From Cristatella mucedo (Eukaryota; Bryozoa; Phylactolaemata; Cristatellidae): a DNA stretch of 64,000 nt. This document shows, piece by piece, positions 54,903-64,000 of this stretch (position 1 is its first letter; every line of letters begins with the position of its first letter). The position numbers and the translations under genes were made by a program. The notes beneath the pieces were generated by a model that ran no database searches, was not told the origin of the DNA, and worked only from the letters and a program-made list of their open reading frames with translations. The stretch lies in assembly GCA_009760855.2 (NCBI GenBank), contig WPIO01000041.1:1514501-1578500 (forward strand), in the 5' to 3' direction.

Positions 54903-57900
54903 CTAGCTCTCTCTAGCTCTGCTCTCTCTAGCTCGCTCTCTCTCTCTCTTGCTCTCTAGCTCGCTCTCTAGCTCGCTCTCTCTAGCTCGCTCTCTCTAGC
55001 TCGCTCTCTCTCTAGCTCGCTCGCTCTAGCTCGCTCTCTAGCTCGCTCTCTCTAGCTCGCTCTCTCTAGCTCGCTCTCTCTAGCTCGCTCTCTCTAGCTC
55101 GCTCTCTCTAGCTCGCTCTCTCTAGCTCGCTCTCTCTAGCTCGCTCTCTCTAGCTCGCTCTCTCTAGCTCGCTCTCTCTAGCTCGCTCTCTCTTGGCAGT
55201 CTTCCATGGGCAGCCACAGGCCCTAACGGATGCAGCAGGTGGCTTAACGGATGCTGCTTTTATTTTTCAGGAAACGAGAAAGATGCTCAAAGCCTGGCTG
55301 CTCTCCAGCAGATCGGCGTGACGCACGTGCTGAACGCTACCACACACGTGCCGTGCTACCACGAAGGAAACATCAGCTACCAGCGTATCCCGGTGGCCGA
55401 CAGCTGCCAGCAGGACCTGAGGCAGTACTTCGATGAGTCATTCCGATTTATTGGTCAGTATGTGACCGCCGACACAGCACTTCCCAGTCAATTTGGACCG
55501 GTAGTGGGAACCCTTTGTTCTGCTGTCTGTCGGCTGCTGTGCCGCCTGCCTTCTTCAGCTTCGCCTTGCTGGGCAGCTCTTGCTCAACTTCAGCCCAGGA
55601 TTTGCCAACGAAATTCCACCACTTCGTGGTCAAGAATCCGCGGAATTCACTCAGAAAACTCAGGGCCAGTCGATCACGGGGTGCAGAGCTAAACTCTTAC
55701 TCCGACCCACGGGGCCGGCACGGCTTGGCTCCTTAGTGCATAGCTGAACTGCTGCACCAGCTTCAGCCTTCTGGTGCCCTCAGGCCATTGGTGGACCATA
55801 AAGTAGCCGTTCCATTCCTCTGCTGAAACGTGGCTGGGCACTAGAGCTACGGCACTTCAGGTCCTAGACTCTGGAACTCATTTCCACAAAATTCGTATGA
55901 AACTATATCACTGCCGACTGTGGTACTACATCCTTTCCGGCAGCCCTGAGCTGCCCTTGAATATCCCGCAACCTTAGTCGTTCAGGGCAAGCTTACCTAT
56001 AGGCCAAACCAGGGTGGCATGCCACTCACTTCCTCGACTGCACTCGTGACTAAGCTATGCTTCTTACTTACTCTTCGTTGCAAGAAATATGCCCACCGAA
56101 AGCTGCCAAGGCTTAAGGGTTCGCTGTAGAAAACTCCAGGGTCCAGCAAAGGCAGCAGCGCATGCCCTTGAAGTGACACTGGTTGATGAGGCCTGGGGGG
56201 GGGGAGGAGGGCTAAATGGGTCACGTGGCATTGGAAGAGTTTCGAGTCTCGATCGCTTACTTGCCACTCGGAGACTACCCGTCCAGAAAAAAAGCCTTAA
56301 AAGAAGGACCTCTCTGTTAAGCACGAGCCTGTGTTGTTTAGCTTCTTATTTGTCCTCGTGTCGGTCGCACTGCAGATGCGAGCACGTAGTGTCCCCCAGG
56401 TGCGTGGCAGCAGAGGGACCGACCATGGAGGCACTAGCAGCCCGGGCCCGAGACTCTACTGAGCTGACCAGTATCGCTGACTAATCACCAGGCAGCTTCG
56501 GGGCTCTGAGAGGATGTGGAGGCCGGAGCAGGTGGCCATCCTAATCGCGCGCGTCGATTTGCTATTAGTTGAAGCTCTTTCGAGCATAGGAATGCCAGTT
56601 AAGCTCCCTCTCACGCAGCTGTTGGTGGCCCTACGAACCCTCCTTTCCCAGATGCATCCATAAAGAAGCTCTGGAAACTGATTTCCGGTCTCTGTCCCGG
56701 ATGCAGCTGGGGCTCCGAGATGCTTCGCTCGTTCGTCGCCTCTTTCCTCTTCCCTGTATTTCAGCATGCTGAAAGCGTACGATCGGAAGGGACGGGTGAG
56801 ATCTTTGAAGTGACGATGGTGGAAACCAAACGCACTGGCCAACGTAAAAGCGACCAACGATGCATCATTCGCTCTTGCTGCTCTGGCTTTCTAGCGTGAA
56901 CATCTCTGTCGTTGTTTCATTCTGCCGCAGTGGCAGTTAGAAATGCAAGTGCTGGGGTGGATATCTTAGTAGCACAGAGCTCATAAATCTGCTAATGTGC
57001 CTTCGTGCCTATTAATGAGCCTTTGTCGATTGCTAAGATGCCTAGACTCGGTGCAATGGCATGGCTTCGAACAATGATTTCGAGTTCCGCTGGAGAGAGG
57101 AATCGCCATGCTGATTGGGCACCGTACTGCAACATTTGTCAGCTGACGAAATGGCTAGGGGAGTGAGCCCCTTTGCTGCGCGAAGCAAGAAGGTGACAAG
57201 GTCCTTTTCCAAAGCGTTTTTTCACTAGGCGGCCACACCAGCTCTACAGTTGATTATCCCCACTTTCAGCTAAGTCACATTGCAAAAACTCGGGCCTGCT
57301 TCGACATGGACTCTAAAACCAATCAAGTTGTTCCATCCATTTGTGATCCATCCAACCATCATGTCTTGACTTCCATAACTCAATAGGTTCAGGTCCTCCA
57401 GCCTGTGCATTAAGGCACTTAATAGTGGTGCAAAACTCTTTGGCTGTCCGTCATGAACGTCGGCTGTTAGCAACACGGTCTCCCCATCAAACTGCATTTA
57501 GCTACCTTCACTCTTGCTCTCGCTTACCTATCCTAAAGGCTTCCCAATCAGACTAGGCATCGTACCGCCTGCTCTTCTGACTCATAAGTCGTTGATCTGT
57601 GCCTCGAACCAATCTCAAATCCTTTGGGGACCTCGCCTTTAATTCCTTTCCTCCCAAAGCCTGGTGGATTTCACTTCGACTGACGCCACGACATACCATC
57701 TCACTTGATGACATTTAAGAATAAGCAAAAACATGCAACTGTTTCTCGAGTATTTATTCAAGCCGTGTAAATTGCCGTTTGTGTGCTCGCGCATGCTGAC
57801 ACTGCATGTTGTCTCTAACCATATTGACATGCTACCTTCACTAAAGCATATGTACAGTGCCCAGAAAGAGATTTAGCTCCCTGAGATTTGCATAATTCAG

Positions 57901-59296
57901 AGCACTCTGCAAATGTATTATTATTATTATTGTCATTATTAATATTACTATTATTATTATTGATGTAAATGTCTGCTGTTTCGTGGTGCTGTCCGATGCC
58001 AACTGAAAGATCAGGCGATGATGCATGCCCCTGCTGCCATCACTACACGAGAAGGCTGGCATAATTATTTTGCTAAATGGCCTGGTTATTGGCCTGAAAC
58101 TGCTCGTGGGATTGCTTGTTAATCCTATCATATGGCAAGCTAGCGAGAGTGAACAGTTCATCGATGCTGGAACATCGGTAGTTAAGGATTGAGCGTGAAG
58201 CTTTTGGGATGGACTTAGAGGTAGCTTACTTACACCTCAACCCACACCCCATCCAGCCCCTCCCCATCCCATTCGGCTATTGCAGGCGCTTGCAATGCAG
58301 CTTAGCTGAGACTCGGCCAGCAGCTCAGTTTGACTAATGATGCCTGTGAGTAACCGACACCTGCTTCTGCCTGTCGTGGCCGGAGCTGTCGCATCTCGAC
58401 AGCTGATGCAGGCTAATAGCTCTGCTGTAGTCCTGTTGTACGGTTTGATTGATACCAAGCTGGCGATGCAGCTGTGCAGCCTACCAAGCACTTGTGGCAT
58501 TCTGTGCGTTGTCCGATCGCGATGAATCGTTCTCAATTTTCAGTAGTTACTTTCGAGCATTGCAAGCTAGCTCTCTTTGCAACCGATCCGGTGTCCTCTG
58601 AATAGAATTCATGTCCGAGTGTCCTTGGCTTTGTCGAGAGCTGCTCAATCTGCTCTGCACGACTGAAGACAACAAGGCGCTAGCTCGAGGAGCTGCGTCA
58701 AAAAAAGTCAATGCTGATTTAACGGCCCCAATTATATTGCGGCAGAAGAGTCGTAACGGCTGTCACCACCACTTGCAGTGGGCAATGAAGGACCGCCCTC
58801 GTCAAAGCACCTTACCCCTGGGCGTCTGCATGCAGTTATCCTGTGACGTCCATCCATCCATTTCACACCGGTCAAGTTTTGCACGCGTGTTTTAAAGTCC
58901 TCCATTTTGACTTTAATAGCTGTGTCAGTCTTCCTTCAATATTTTTAGATGCAGTGTTAGCGTAGCTTGCGTTTAGCCGCAGCCTCAGTCTTTGCATGTT
59001 GTTGACGATTCCGATTCATCCACGTTTTAGACAGCGCTCGTAGAGCTGGAGGTAAGGTGCTTGTGCACTGCCATGCCGGCGTGTCGAGGTCGGCGACCAT
59101 AGCCATAGCGTACATCCTCGAGCACAGCCGTATGAGCATGCTGGAAGCGTACGATTACGTCAAGCAGCGTCGTGGCATCATATCGCCCAACTTGAACTTC
59201 ATGGGCCAGCTGGTCGACTACGAGCGCATGCTAAGCAGCATGCGAATGCAAGACAAGCGGAGTTCGATGGCTCTGGATGACTCGTCATTGACCTGA
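53415..59296 (+). CDS. DUSP10: MKP-5/DUSP10-type dual-specificity phosphatase (four exons)
   Basis: Predicted MAP-kinase phosphatase that dephosphorylates Thr and Tyr of the activation loop; MKP-5 acts mainly on JNK and p38. Exons 53415-53931, 54301-54477, 55271-55453 and 59031-59296 join in phase to 380 residues. A low-complexity N-terminus with Ala9 (50-58) precedes a rhodanese-like kinase-binding domain (about 63-190; DCRSF at 84-88, basic docking QRRL at 110-113). The catalytic domain runs from about 220 to 368: LAFLYLGNEKDA, general acid D275 in PVADS, signature HCHAGVSRS with C306 and R312, and ISPNLNFMGQL. The last block and the RQYF segment point to DUSP10 rather than DUSP1/4. The start is the first ATG after an in-frame stop at 53124; its context is weak and a further upstream exon is possible, since human DUSP10 is about 100 residues longer at the N-terminus. 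Identification is from memory of the family. Confidence 0.92.
54301..54477 (+). CDS. DUSP10: DUSP10 exon 2 (domain linker)
   Basis: Acceptor ACTTTCAG, donor GTGAGT. Reads GGMETFVKSFDFLCTSLADA, completing the binding domain, then a variable linker and FPPSRVLAFLYLG, the first strand of the catalytic domain. Confidence 0.9.
54648..54691 (-). mobile_element. LINE-B 3'-end fragment
   Basis: AGTAACTCCACCCCAAAGTC then GACCATGTGGGTGCTAG is the reverse complement of the LINE-B 3' end. It lies close to a CT tract. Confidence 0.6.
54714..54804. repeat. (CT)n microsatellite
   Basis: Nearly pure CT tract in DUSP10 intron 2. Confidence 0.97.
54824..54863 (-). mobile_element. LINE-B 3'-end fragment
   Basis: AGTAACTCCACAAAGTCATA then AAGACCATGTGGGTGTTACG matches the reverse complement of 49048-49095 almost exactly, and runs directly into a CT tract. 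Confidence 0.75.
54867..55195. repeat. CT tract grading into a 14-bp minisatellite
   Basis: After a CT run, the unit CTCTCTCTAGCTCG repeats about 15 times with few changes (54950-55192). It fills much of DUSP10 intron 2 and ends about 75 bp before exon 3. Confidence 0.96.
55271..55453 (+). CDS. DUSP10: DUSP10 exon 3 (catalytic domain, general acid)
   Basis: Acceptor TATTTTTCAG, donor GTCAGT. Reads NEKDAQSLAALQQIGVTHVL, NATTHVPCYH, YQRIPVADS with the general acid Asp275, and DLRQYFDESFRFI. Confidence 0.92.
55640..56145 (+). mobile_element. LINE-B C-terminal/3' fragment
   Basis: GGCACGGCTTGGCTCCTTAG, AGCTGAACTGCTGCACCAGC and CAGGTCCTAGACTCTGGAAC align with 25890-26100. Sense orientation in DUSP10 intron 3. 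Confidence 0.75.
56146..57224. other. DUSP10 intron 3, unrecognised part
   Basis: No second gene or repeat family seen. G-run at 56193-56201. Confidence 0.5.
57225..57965 (+). mobile_element. LINE-A, old copy
   Basis: RT C-terminal region (HIAKTRACFDMDSK-like), CCCAAAGCCTGGTGGATTTC, and a diverged tail AGTGCCCAGAAAGAGATTTA with ATT repeats. Sense orientation in DUSP10 intron 3. Confidence 0.8.
57966..59030. other. DUSP10 intron 3, right end
   Basis: No feature recognised before the acceptor at 59030. Confidence 0.5.
59031..59296 (+). CDS. DUSP10: DUSP10 exon 4 (active site, stop)
   Basis: Acceptor CACGTTTTAG. Reads DSARRAGGKVLVHCHAGVSR with the catalytic Cys and Arg loop, then AYDYVKQRRGIISPNLNFMG and a short tail ending DDSSLT before TGA at 59294. 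Confidence 0.94.
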
Positions 59297-59730
59297 CTCT
59301 CTCCGCCATCGTTCAGCTGAGCACTCGGCTGTTTCCAATGCACGTGAACCAGAGACTAGTTGGTGAGCCCACAGTTGTGACTCGTGGAGGAGAGTGCGAT
59401 CAACCAACCACCTGCCGAGACAAAGCAACGGTGGTGTACTGGGCTCTGATGGCCTGCCTATGGTAGAAGCTGTCGGTGCAACAGGCCAGTTTATCGACTA
59501 AGGGATCCACTGGCCGGCTGTGGTCGGTGCACCATCGGATGGCTTTTTTTACCACGGTAAACAAGCTGCCGGAAGCAGTGTCTACGACCGCAGGGCTGCA
59601 CTTAGACGTTAGCAGTCGATGCAGCCCTGCTTAGCAGAGCAACAGCAACGTTGCCGTTATCAGCGATGTCAATGCTGTACAGTGTTGAAAAGTAGTTTTT
59701 ATAATAAAAGCAAGCTTTAATGCTGTCTGG
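59297..59730 (+). promoter_or_regulatory. DUSP10: DUSP10 3' UTR and polyadenylation signal
   Basis: AATAAA at 59703-59708 is about 405 bp past the stop. A TG-rich TGCTGTCTGGCATGTCTG follows at about 59722, as expected for a downstream cleavage element. Confidence 0.65.
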
Positions 59731-61535
59731 CATGTCTGATCATACTCGACACGTGGGGTGCCGTTAGGGAAGCTGTAGCTTGTAGTTCACCGGGCCTTCA
59801 CCACCGGGTGTTGGGAGTAGGATCCCTGAGCCACGAAGTATTCGATTGGTGATGTCTCTCACTATTCGTACCTCCCTCGCCTTGCCTCGTCAGAAGTGAG
59901 AGGTAGTACAACCTACTCTATAAGTTGCCTCCACCACCGCGTGCCCCCCCCCCCGGACAATGGTTCCAGTGTTGCACCTAACGTTCGAGTTCCTGCTGAG
60001 TGAGCTGTGGTAACATTTTACAGCATTGCACCTAACGAGTCCCTGCTGAGTGAGTTGTGGTAACATGTTAATTGCTAATGCGACTCACGATGGCGCCCGT
60101 GACTCGACTTTTGGCGAATGGCCGCAGAGCAGCCAGCTATGCTAACTTGCTTATCGCACGGAGCTCTGCTTGCGGCCAAAGTAGATAACGACACTTAATC
60201 GTAAAGGGTAGAGCACCACGGTACAGCCCTATAACTGTACCTGTGTGCCTTATAAATTTACAGCTGAAGCAGCTTCCGCACTATAGTCACTTATACCACG
60301 AACACAATGCTCGTATGCGTCGATGCCTGACAGGCTATCGCTGCAGCTGGCACCTCGAAGCTATCGAGTCGGATCGATGGTGCAGGACGTCATTCCGAGG
60401 GCAGTGTCTTGCATGGCAGCAATAGAGAGACCCATCGACTTACCAAGTCCGTGAACTCAAGGTAGAAGTCTATTCGACATTCACAAATCACTACAGGCTT
60501 GCAGCACCAATCATCTATACTTTAAGCACTCACGTCGAAGTACGATTGACTAATTATTAAATGAGCTAGGCTTGTTAAGTCCCCTAAACATAGGTTGCGA
60601 CATAACCCGGTCTTAATCATTGTAATTCAGGAACCGCAATGTATGGGCAGTCTTACTTTGGCTGATGTAAAAGCTTGATTGGGTGATGGGAACTGACTGA
60701 GCAGCTTTCAAAGCAGCTGTAGTTCTCTGTAGCCCCATAAAAGCCCAAACGTCAGCCAACCACCGCTCTTTATCTCCCTCGAGCGAAAAGTGGCGACAGC
60801 ATGAGAGAGATTGCTCAAATAAAAGTAAGAGAACGCGCTTCTCTTCTATTTTGATAGCAACTGCAGTGACCGAAGTTCACACCGAAACGAGCCGTCGCGT
60901 GGCTAGCTAGGATGGCAGCAGTAATGGAGCCAGACGATCACCAATCACAAGCTCGCTCGGACTAGTTTGTAATGTAATGCATCTCCGTCTGTAACTCCAC
61001 AAAGCCATTCTAAGGATCTTAAAATTGATTCGATGGGGGAGTCAGTGAAATCAGTCGGACAGTAGAATTGTGCTGCGGCAGCTACATCACTGACGGTAGA
61101 CGGCAGACGAGCCCAGGAGTTTTGCAACGATTTCGGAGATGAGCAATGGCGAAGGCCGGGGGTCCTGAATTCATGGAATTACCAGGCGACACTGAGATCA
61201 TTGCTACGCTTCTCTCCTCCCTGTAGCGACGACTGACAACATACCAACGACATGTAGGGTTTCCTTCGAAGGGATATAGGCAATTTTGTAGTTAGAAATG
61301 GTGGCTCGGCGACTTTGCGTTTCCCATCCTAAAATACTTAATGAAGACATGAAATTCGCGAGCCCGTTAGGCTGTTTCGGTTTGTCAAAGAGAAGAGGTT
61401 CAATTTCTACCATCATTAAATTCAAAGGTGCTTGGGCATGTATGCTATTCCGGAGGAACGTGTCGGTTCAGGCGTATCGCCATATCACACGGCAGATATT
61501 GTACACACATTAAGAGAAAGAATGAGAGAAAGAAG

Positions 61536-61537
<2 letters not shown>
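59731..61537. other. Intergenic stretch with no recognised gene
   Basis: Holds a duplicated block with GAGT(T)CCTGCTGAGTGAG (59988 and 60031) and a LINE-B 3'-end fragment on the minus strand at about 60976-61013 (ATCTCCGTCTGTAACTCCAC). Confidence 0.55.
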
Positions 61538-61584
<47 letters not shown>

Positions 61585-61680
61585 TAGTGAGGAAGGGAGA
61601 GAGAAAGAGAGAGAAGAGAGGCAGATACAGGGACAGAGACTAAGAGATAGACAGACAGGCGGACAGACAGACAAAGTAGG
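61538..61680. repeat. (GA)n and GACA-rich tract
   Basis: (GA)20 to about 61581, then mixed GA/GAAA/GACAGACA. Confidence 0.95.
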
Positions 61681-61724
61681 TAGGATAAAGAGCCAGTATA
61701 TCTATCCCAGCCATCCAGCACGCA

Positions 61725-62755
61725 AAATGCTCTCACCTCCCTCGGTGCATTTTTTAATGACATCCGCACGTGGATGGCAGCAAACTTTCTTAAATTGAAC
61801 GATGACAAAACCAACTTGTAAGTTATGGGTAAACCAAGAGTGATTCAGAAATTGGAGAGCCTAACGCTCAAAGTCAGCTGTGCCAGCTAATCTCCATTTG
61901 AATCTGCACGAATCCGAGTGTCCTGTTCAAAAGCGGCGTTTAATTGAACGTTCTCATCAGCTCCACAGTCAAGTCTGCCTACTTTGCAGCTACACGACAT
62001 TGCTCAAGTTCGGGCTTGCTTAGACAGAGATATTACATCTAAATTGGTCCATTCTTTGTGACATATCATCTTGACTTCTGTAACGCACTGCTTGCGTGTC
62101 TGTCGGTCTGTGCAATCAGGTGCTAACAGTTGGAGCAAAAGTCGGCAGCTAGGCCTGTCTGTCGTGAGGGTCGCAGTTGCCACATTACGACACTTCTCGC
62201 TAACCTGCACTGGCTACCAGTCAAGCAACGGATCGAATTCAAGGTTCTGTCACTCACTTTTAGGTCTCTTCATTCTTTGGCTCTAGCCTACTTAGCAGAT
62301 TTACTCCTCACCAGGCTAAGAATTGTTCCACCGCTTTTCTGATCGAAATCGTTTAGTTACAACTCGTATGTATCTCAAATCCTTTGGAGACCGTGTTTGA
62401 GTTCATACGGTCCCAAAGCCTGAAGCTCACTTCCGACCGGCATCACGACATCTCCTGACTTGACAACATTTAAATTGCAGCTAAAAACTCATCAATTTAT
62501 CACAGCATTTAGTGGGTCCAAGTGATCCGTACTTTATGTGCTTATGCGTTCTGTCACTGTCACTAACCAAATTTGCATGCTGACCCTGTGCAAGTCACCT
62601 CTAATCATGTTATGCTTGTTGTCATTGAGTTTGCTATAACTAATCATTCGACCTTGCTTCCTTTGCAGCATATATGAAGTTCCTAGAAAGACATTAAGTT
62701 GTCTGAGGGCACTATACAAATGTATTAGTATTTTTATATTATTACGTATTCAAGT
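61725..62755 (+). mobile_element. LINE-A, 5'-truncated
   Basis: Begins just after the YADD region (HVDGSKLS-equivalent ACGTGGATGGCAGCAAACTT), continues through the RT C-terminus and 3' UTR to AGTTCCTAGAAAGACATTAA and ATT-like repeats. Confidence 0.88.
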
Positions 62756-63289
62756 GAGTCGGAGTGTGCATCCGGTAGTATTGACCCGACAGGCAACGAC
62801 CCATTTTGCTGCAATCAACCACAGAAAACGAAAATGAGTGACTCCTTTAAAGGAATTCAATGAATAAAGGAAACAAAATAAAAAGATATACAGACGTTAG
62901 TCTTATTTCGAAATGAATCAATTAACTACAGAGCCGCCTGTATGTCTTTTGTTTGCACACCATACGCCCATCCTACTTCCATTGTTGGCACACCTTTCGC
63001 CGTGGTGTTAGGGTCATTTTTGTAGTGACCGCGGTTGCATCCTTCATGACAGGTACCCGCTTCATTTCGTACCTGTAGCTGCGTACCTGCTGCCCATGTA
63101 CCCATGTATGCGCTCCACTGCGTCGGGACTGTTGATGAGAAGTCACTCGTAGTGGTGTTGACTCCGTAGATTGACGAGCGCTAGAACCCGACCGGAATGT
63201 ACCAGCTAGGTTTTATTTTTAGACAAAAGAATGTAACGAGCCTGCAACTACTCTTTGTTTGTGTAGTGCAGTTTAGGGAGAGCCTACTA
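62756..63289. other. Intergenic stretch with no recognised feature
   Basis: No conserved motif or repeat family seen. Confidence 0.45.
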
Positions 63290-63486
63290 TTTCTCTTTTC
63301 AGTGTCTTGAAGAAGAACGGCTGGATAGGGGGGAAGTTGCTTAAATTATCTCGGTCTAATGTTGGGTTCTTAGTGAGTTTGTTAACAGCAACCTTTTTGA
63401 ATGATGCTTCGAAAAGACCCGAGGCATTTACGGTGTTAGCAATGCGAGGCAGCAGCAAATCTATAGATTACAATATGAGAATAGTT
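63290..63486 (-). mobile_element. LINE-A RT N-terminal fragment
   Basis: Minus strand reads LLPRIANTVNASGLFEASFK then KNPTLDRDNLSNFPP, the start of the RT ORF. No tail of its own. Confidence 0.75.
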
Positions 63487-63630
63487 TATATGAAGCGCCT
63501 AGAAAGAGATTCTATAGATTATATTATATTTATATTATATTACATTACATTATCTAGATTATATATAGATTCTAATAGATTGAGTTCTCTGATGGTGCTT
63601 TATCAAGTGTATTATTATTATTATATGAAG
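63487..63630 (+). mobile_element. Tail-only insertion with 9-bp target-site duplication
   Basis: TATATGAAG at 63487-63495 and 63622-63630 flanks 126 bp that begins CGCCTAGAAAGAGATT, is split by about 85 bp of ATTATA-like sequence, then resumes GATTGAGTTCTCTGATGG to (ATT)n. Extreme 5' truncation of LINE-A or a SINE. Confidence 0.88.
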
Positions 63631-64000
63631 TCAAGGGGGCTAGTAGTCTTCTTAGACCGGAAAAGAAACTTCAAGATTGGGTCACTAGCAGCAGGCGCGA
63701 AGGTTGACAGGTGGAGATAAACCGAGAAGCGGCGGATAAGAAGTTCAGTGGGGATGTTGCCTTAAGATGACTAACAAGGAAGCGACGCGACAAGGCATGC
63801 TGGGTATGAGTTTTGCTTTTTCCAAGCGGAACGTTTTGAGTCATCTTGGCATTCGCTTGCAAAATGAAACTGCACAGCAGAAGGCAGGAAAAGAGGTTCA
63901 ACCCAGAGAACCGCAAAGATATTACCCAGTTCTTTGTCGTCTATTGCTTCAGCGCTGACTGAGAGCTAATACGATTGATTTGCATTATTTGCCTACCTTC
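63631..64000. other. Right edge, no recognised feature
   Basis: Open frames on both strands but no motif recognised. Confidence 0.45.

Overview
The window is animal nuclear DNA, probably from an invertebrate. Coding sequence comes in short exons with GT..AG introns, there are no operons, and most of the rest is non-LTR retrotransposon debris, tRNA-derived SINEs and long simple repeats, above all (CT)n/(GA)n. A spiralian source is possible but cannot be settled from the sequence.

Two protein-coding genes can be assembled exon by exon. (1) A UBXN1/SAKS1-type p97 (VCP) cofactor lies on the minus strand. It starts at ATG 28486 and runs leftward through ten exons to 4302, with every splice junction in phase. 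It encodes a UBA domain, a C2H2-like zinc finger, a charged coiled coil and most of a UBX domain. The exon for the last UBX residues was not found and may lie beyond the left edge. (2) A DUSP10/MKP-5-type dual-specificity MAP-kinase phosphatase lies on the plus strand in four exons from 53415 to 59296. It has a rhodanese-like MAP-kinase-binding domain and a complete catalytic domain (general acid D275, signature HCHAGVSRS). A polyadenylation signal follows, and two consensus AP-1 sites sit about 0.3 kb upstream.

The repeats fall into three families. LINE-A is an L2/CR1-like element with a conserved 3' end (GCGCCTAGAAAGAGATTGAG, then a GCGCTTTATCAAGTG-like segment and (ATT)n) and has about thirty copies, nearly all 5'-truncated. 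The best copy (16290-19140) keeps an endonuclease remnant and most of a reverse transcriptase, and another LINE-A copy has inserted into it with a 7-bp target-site duplication. LINE-B is an older L2-like family with a different 3' end. The third family consists of tRNA-derived SINEs whose tails match the LINE-A tail, so LINE-A probably mobilised them.

Layout: 1-4.3 kb, repeats beyond the last UBXN1 exon found; 4.3-28.5 kb, UBXN1 with LINE-filled introns; 28.5-42 kb, LINE/SINE graveyard; 42-51 kb, CpG-rich stretches with promoter-like motifs, candidate first exons, palindromes and a 0.6-kb CT tract; 51-59.7 kb, tandem repeats and DUSP10; 59.7-64 kb, mostly unannotated DNA and more LINE-A. No rRNA, functional tRNA, CRISPR array or intact mobile element was seen.
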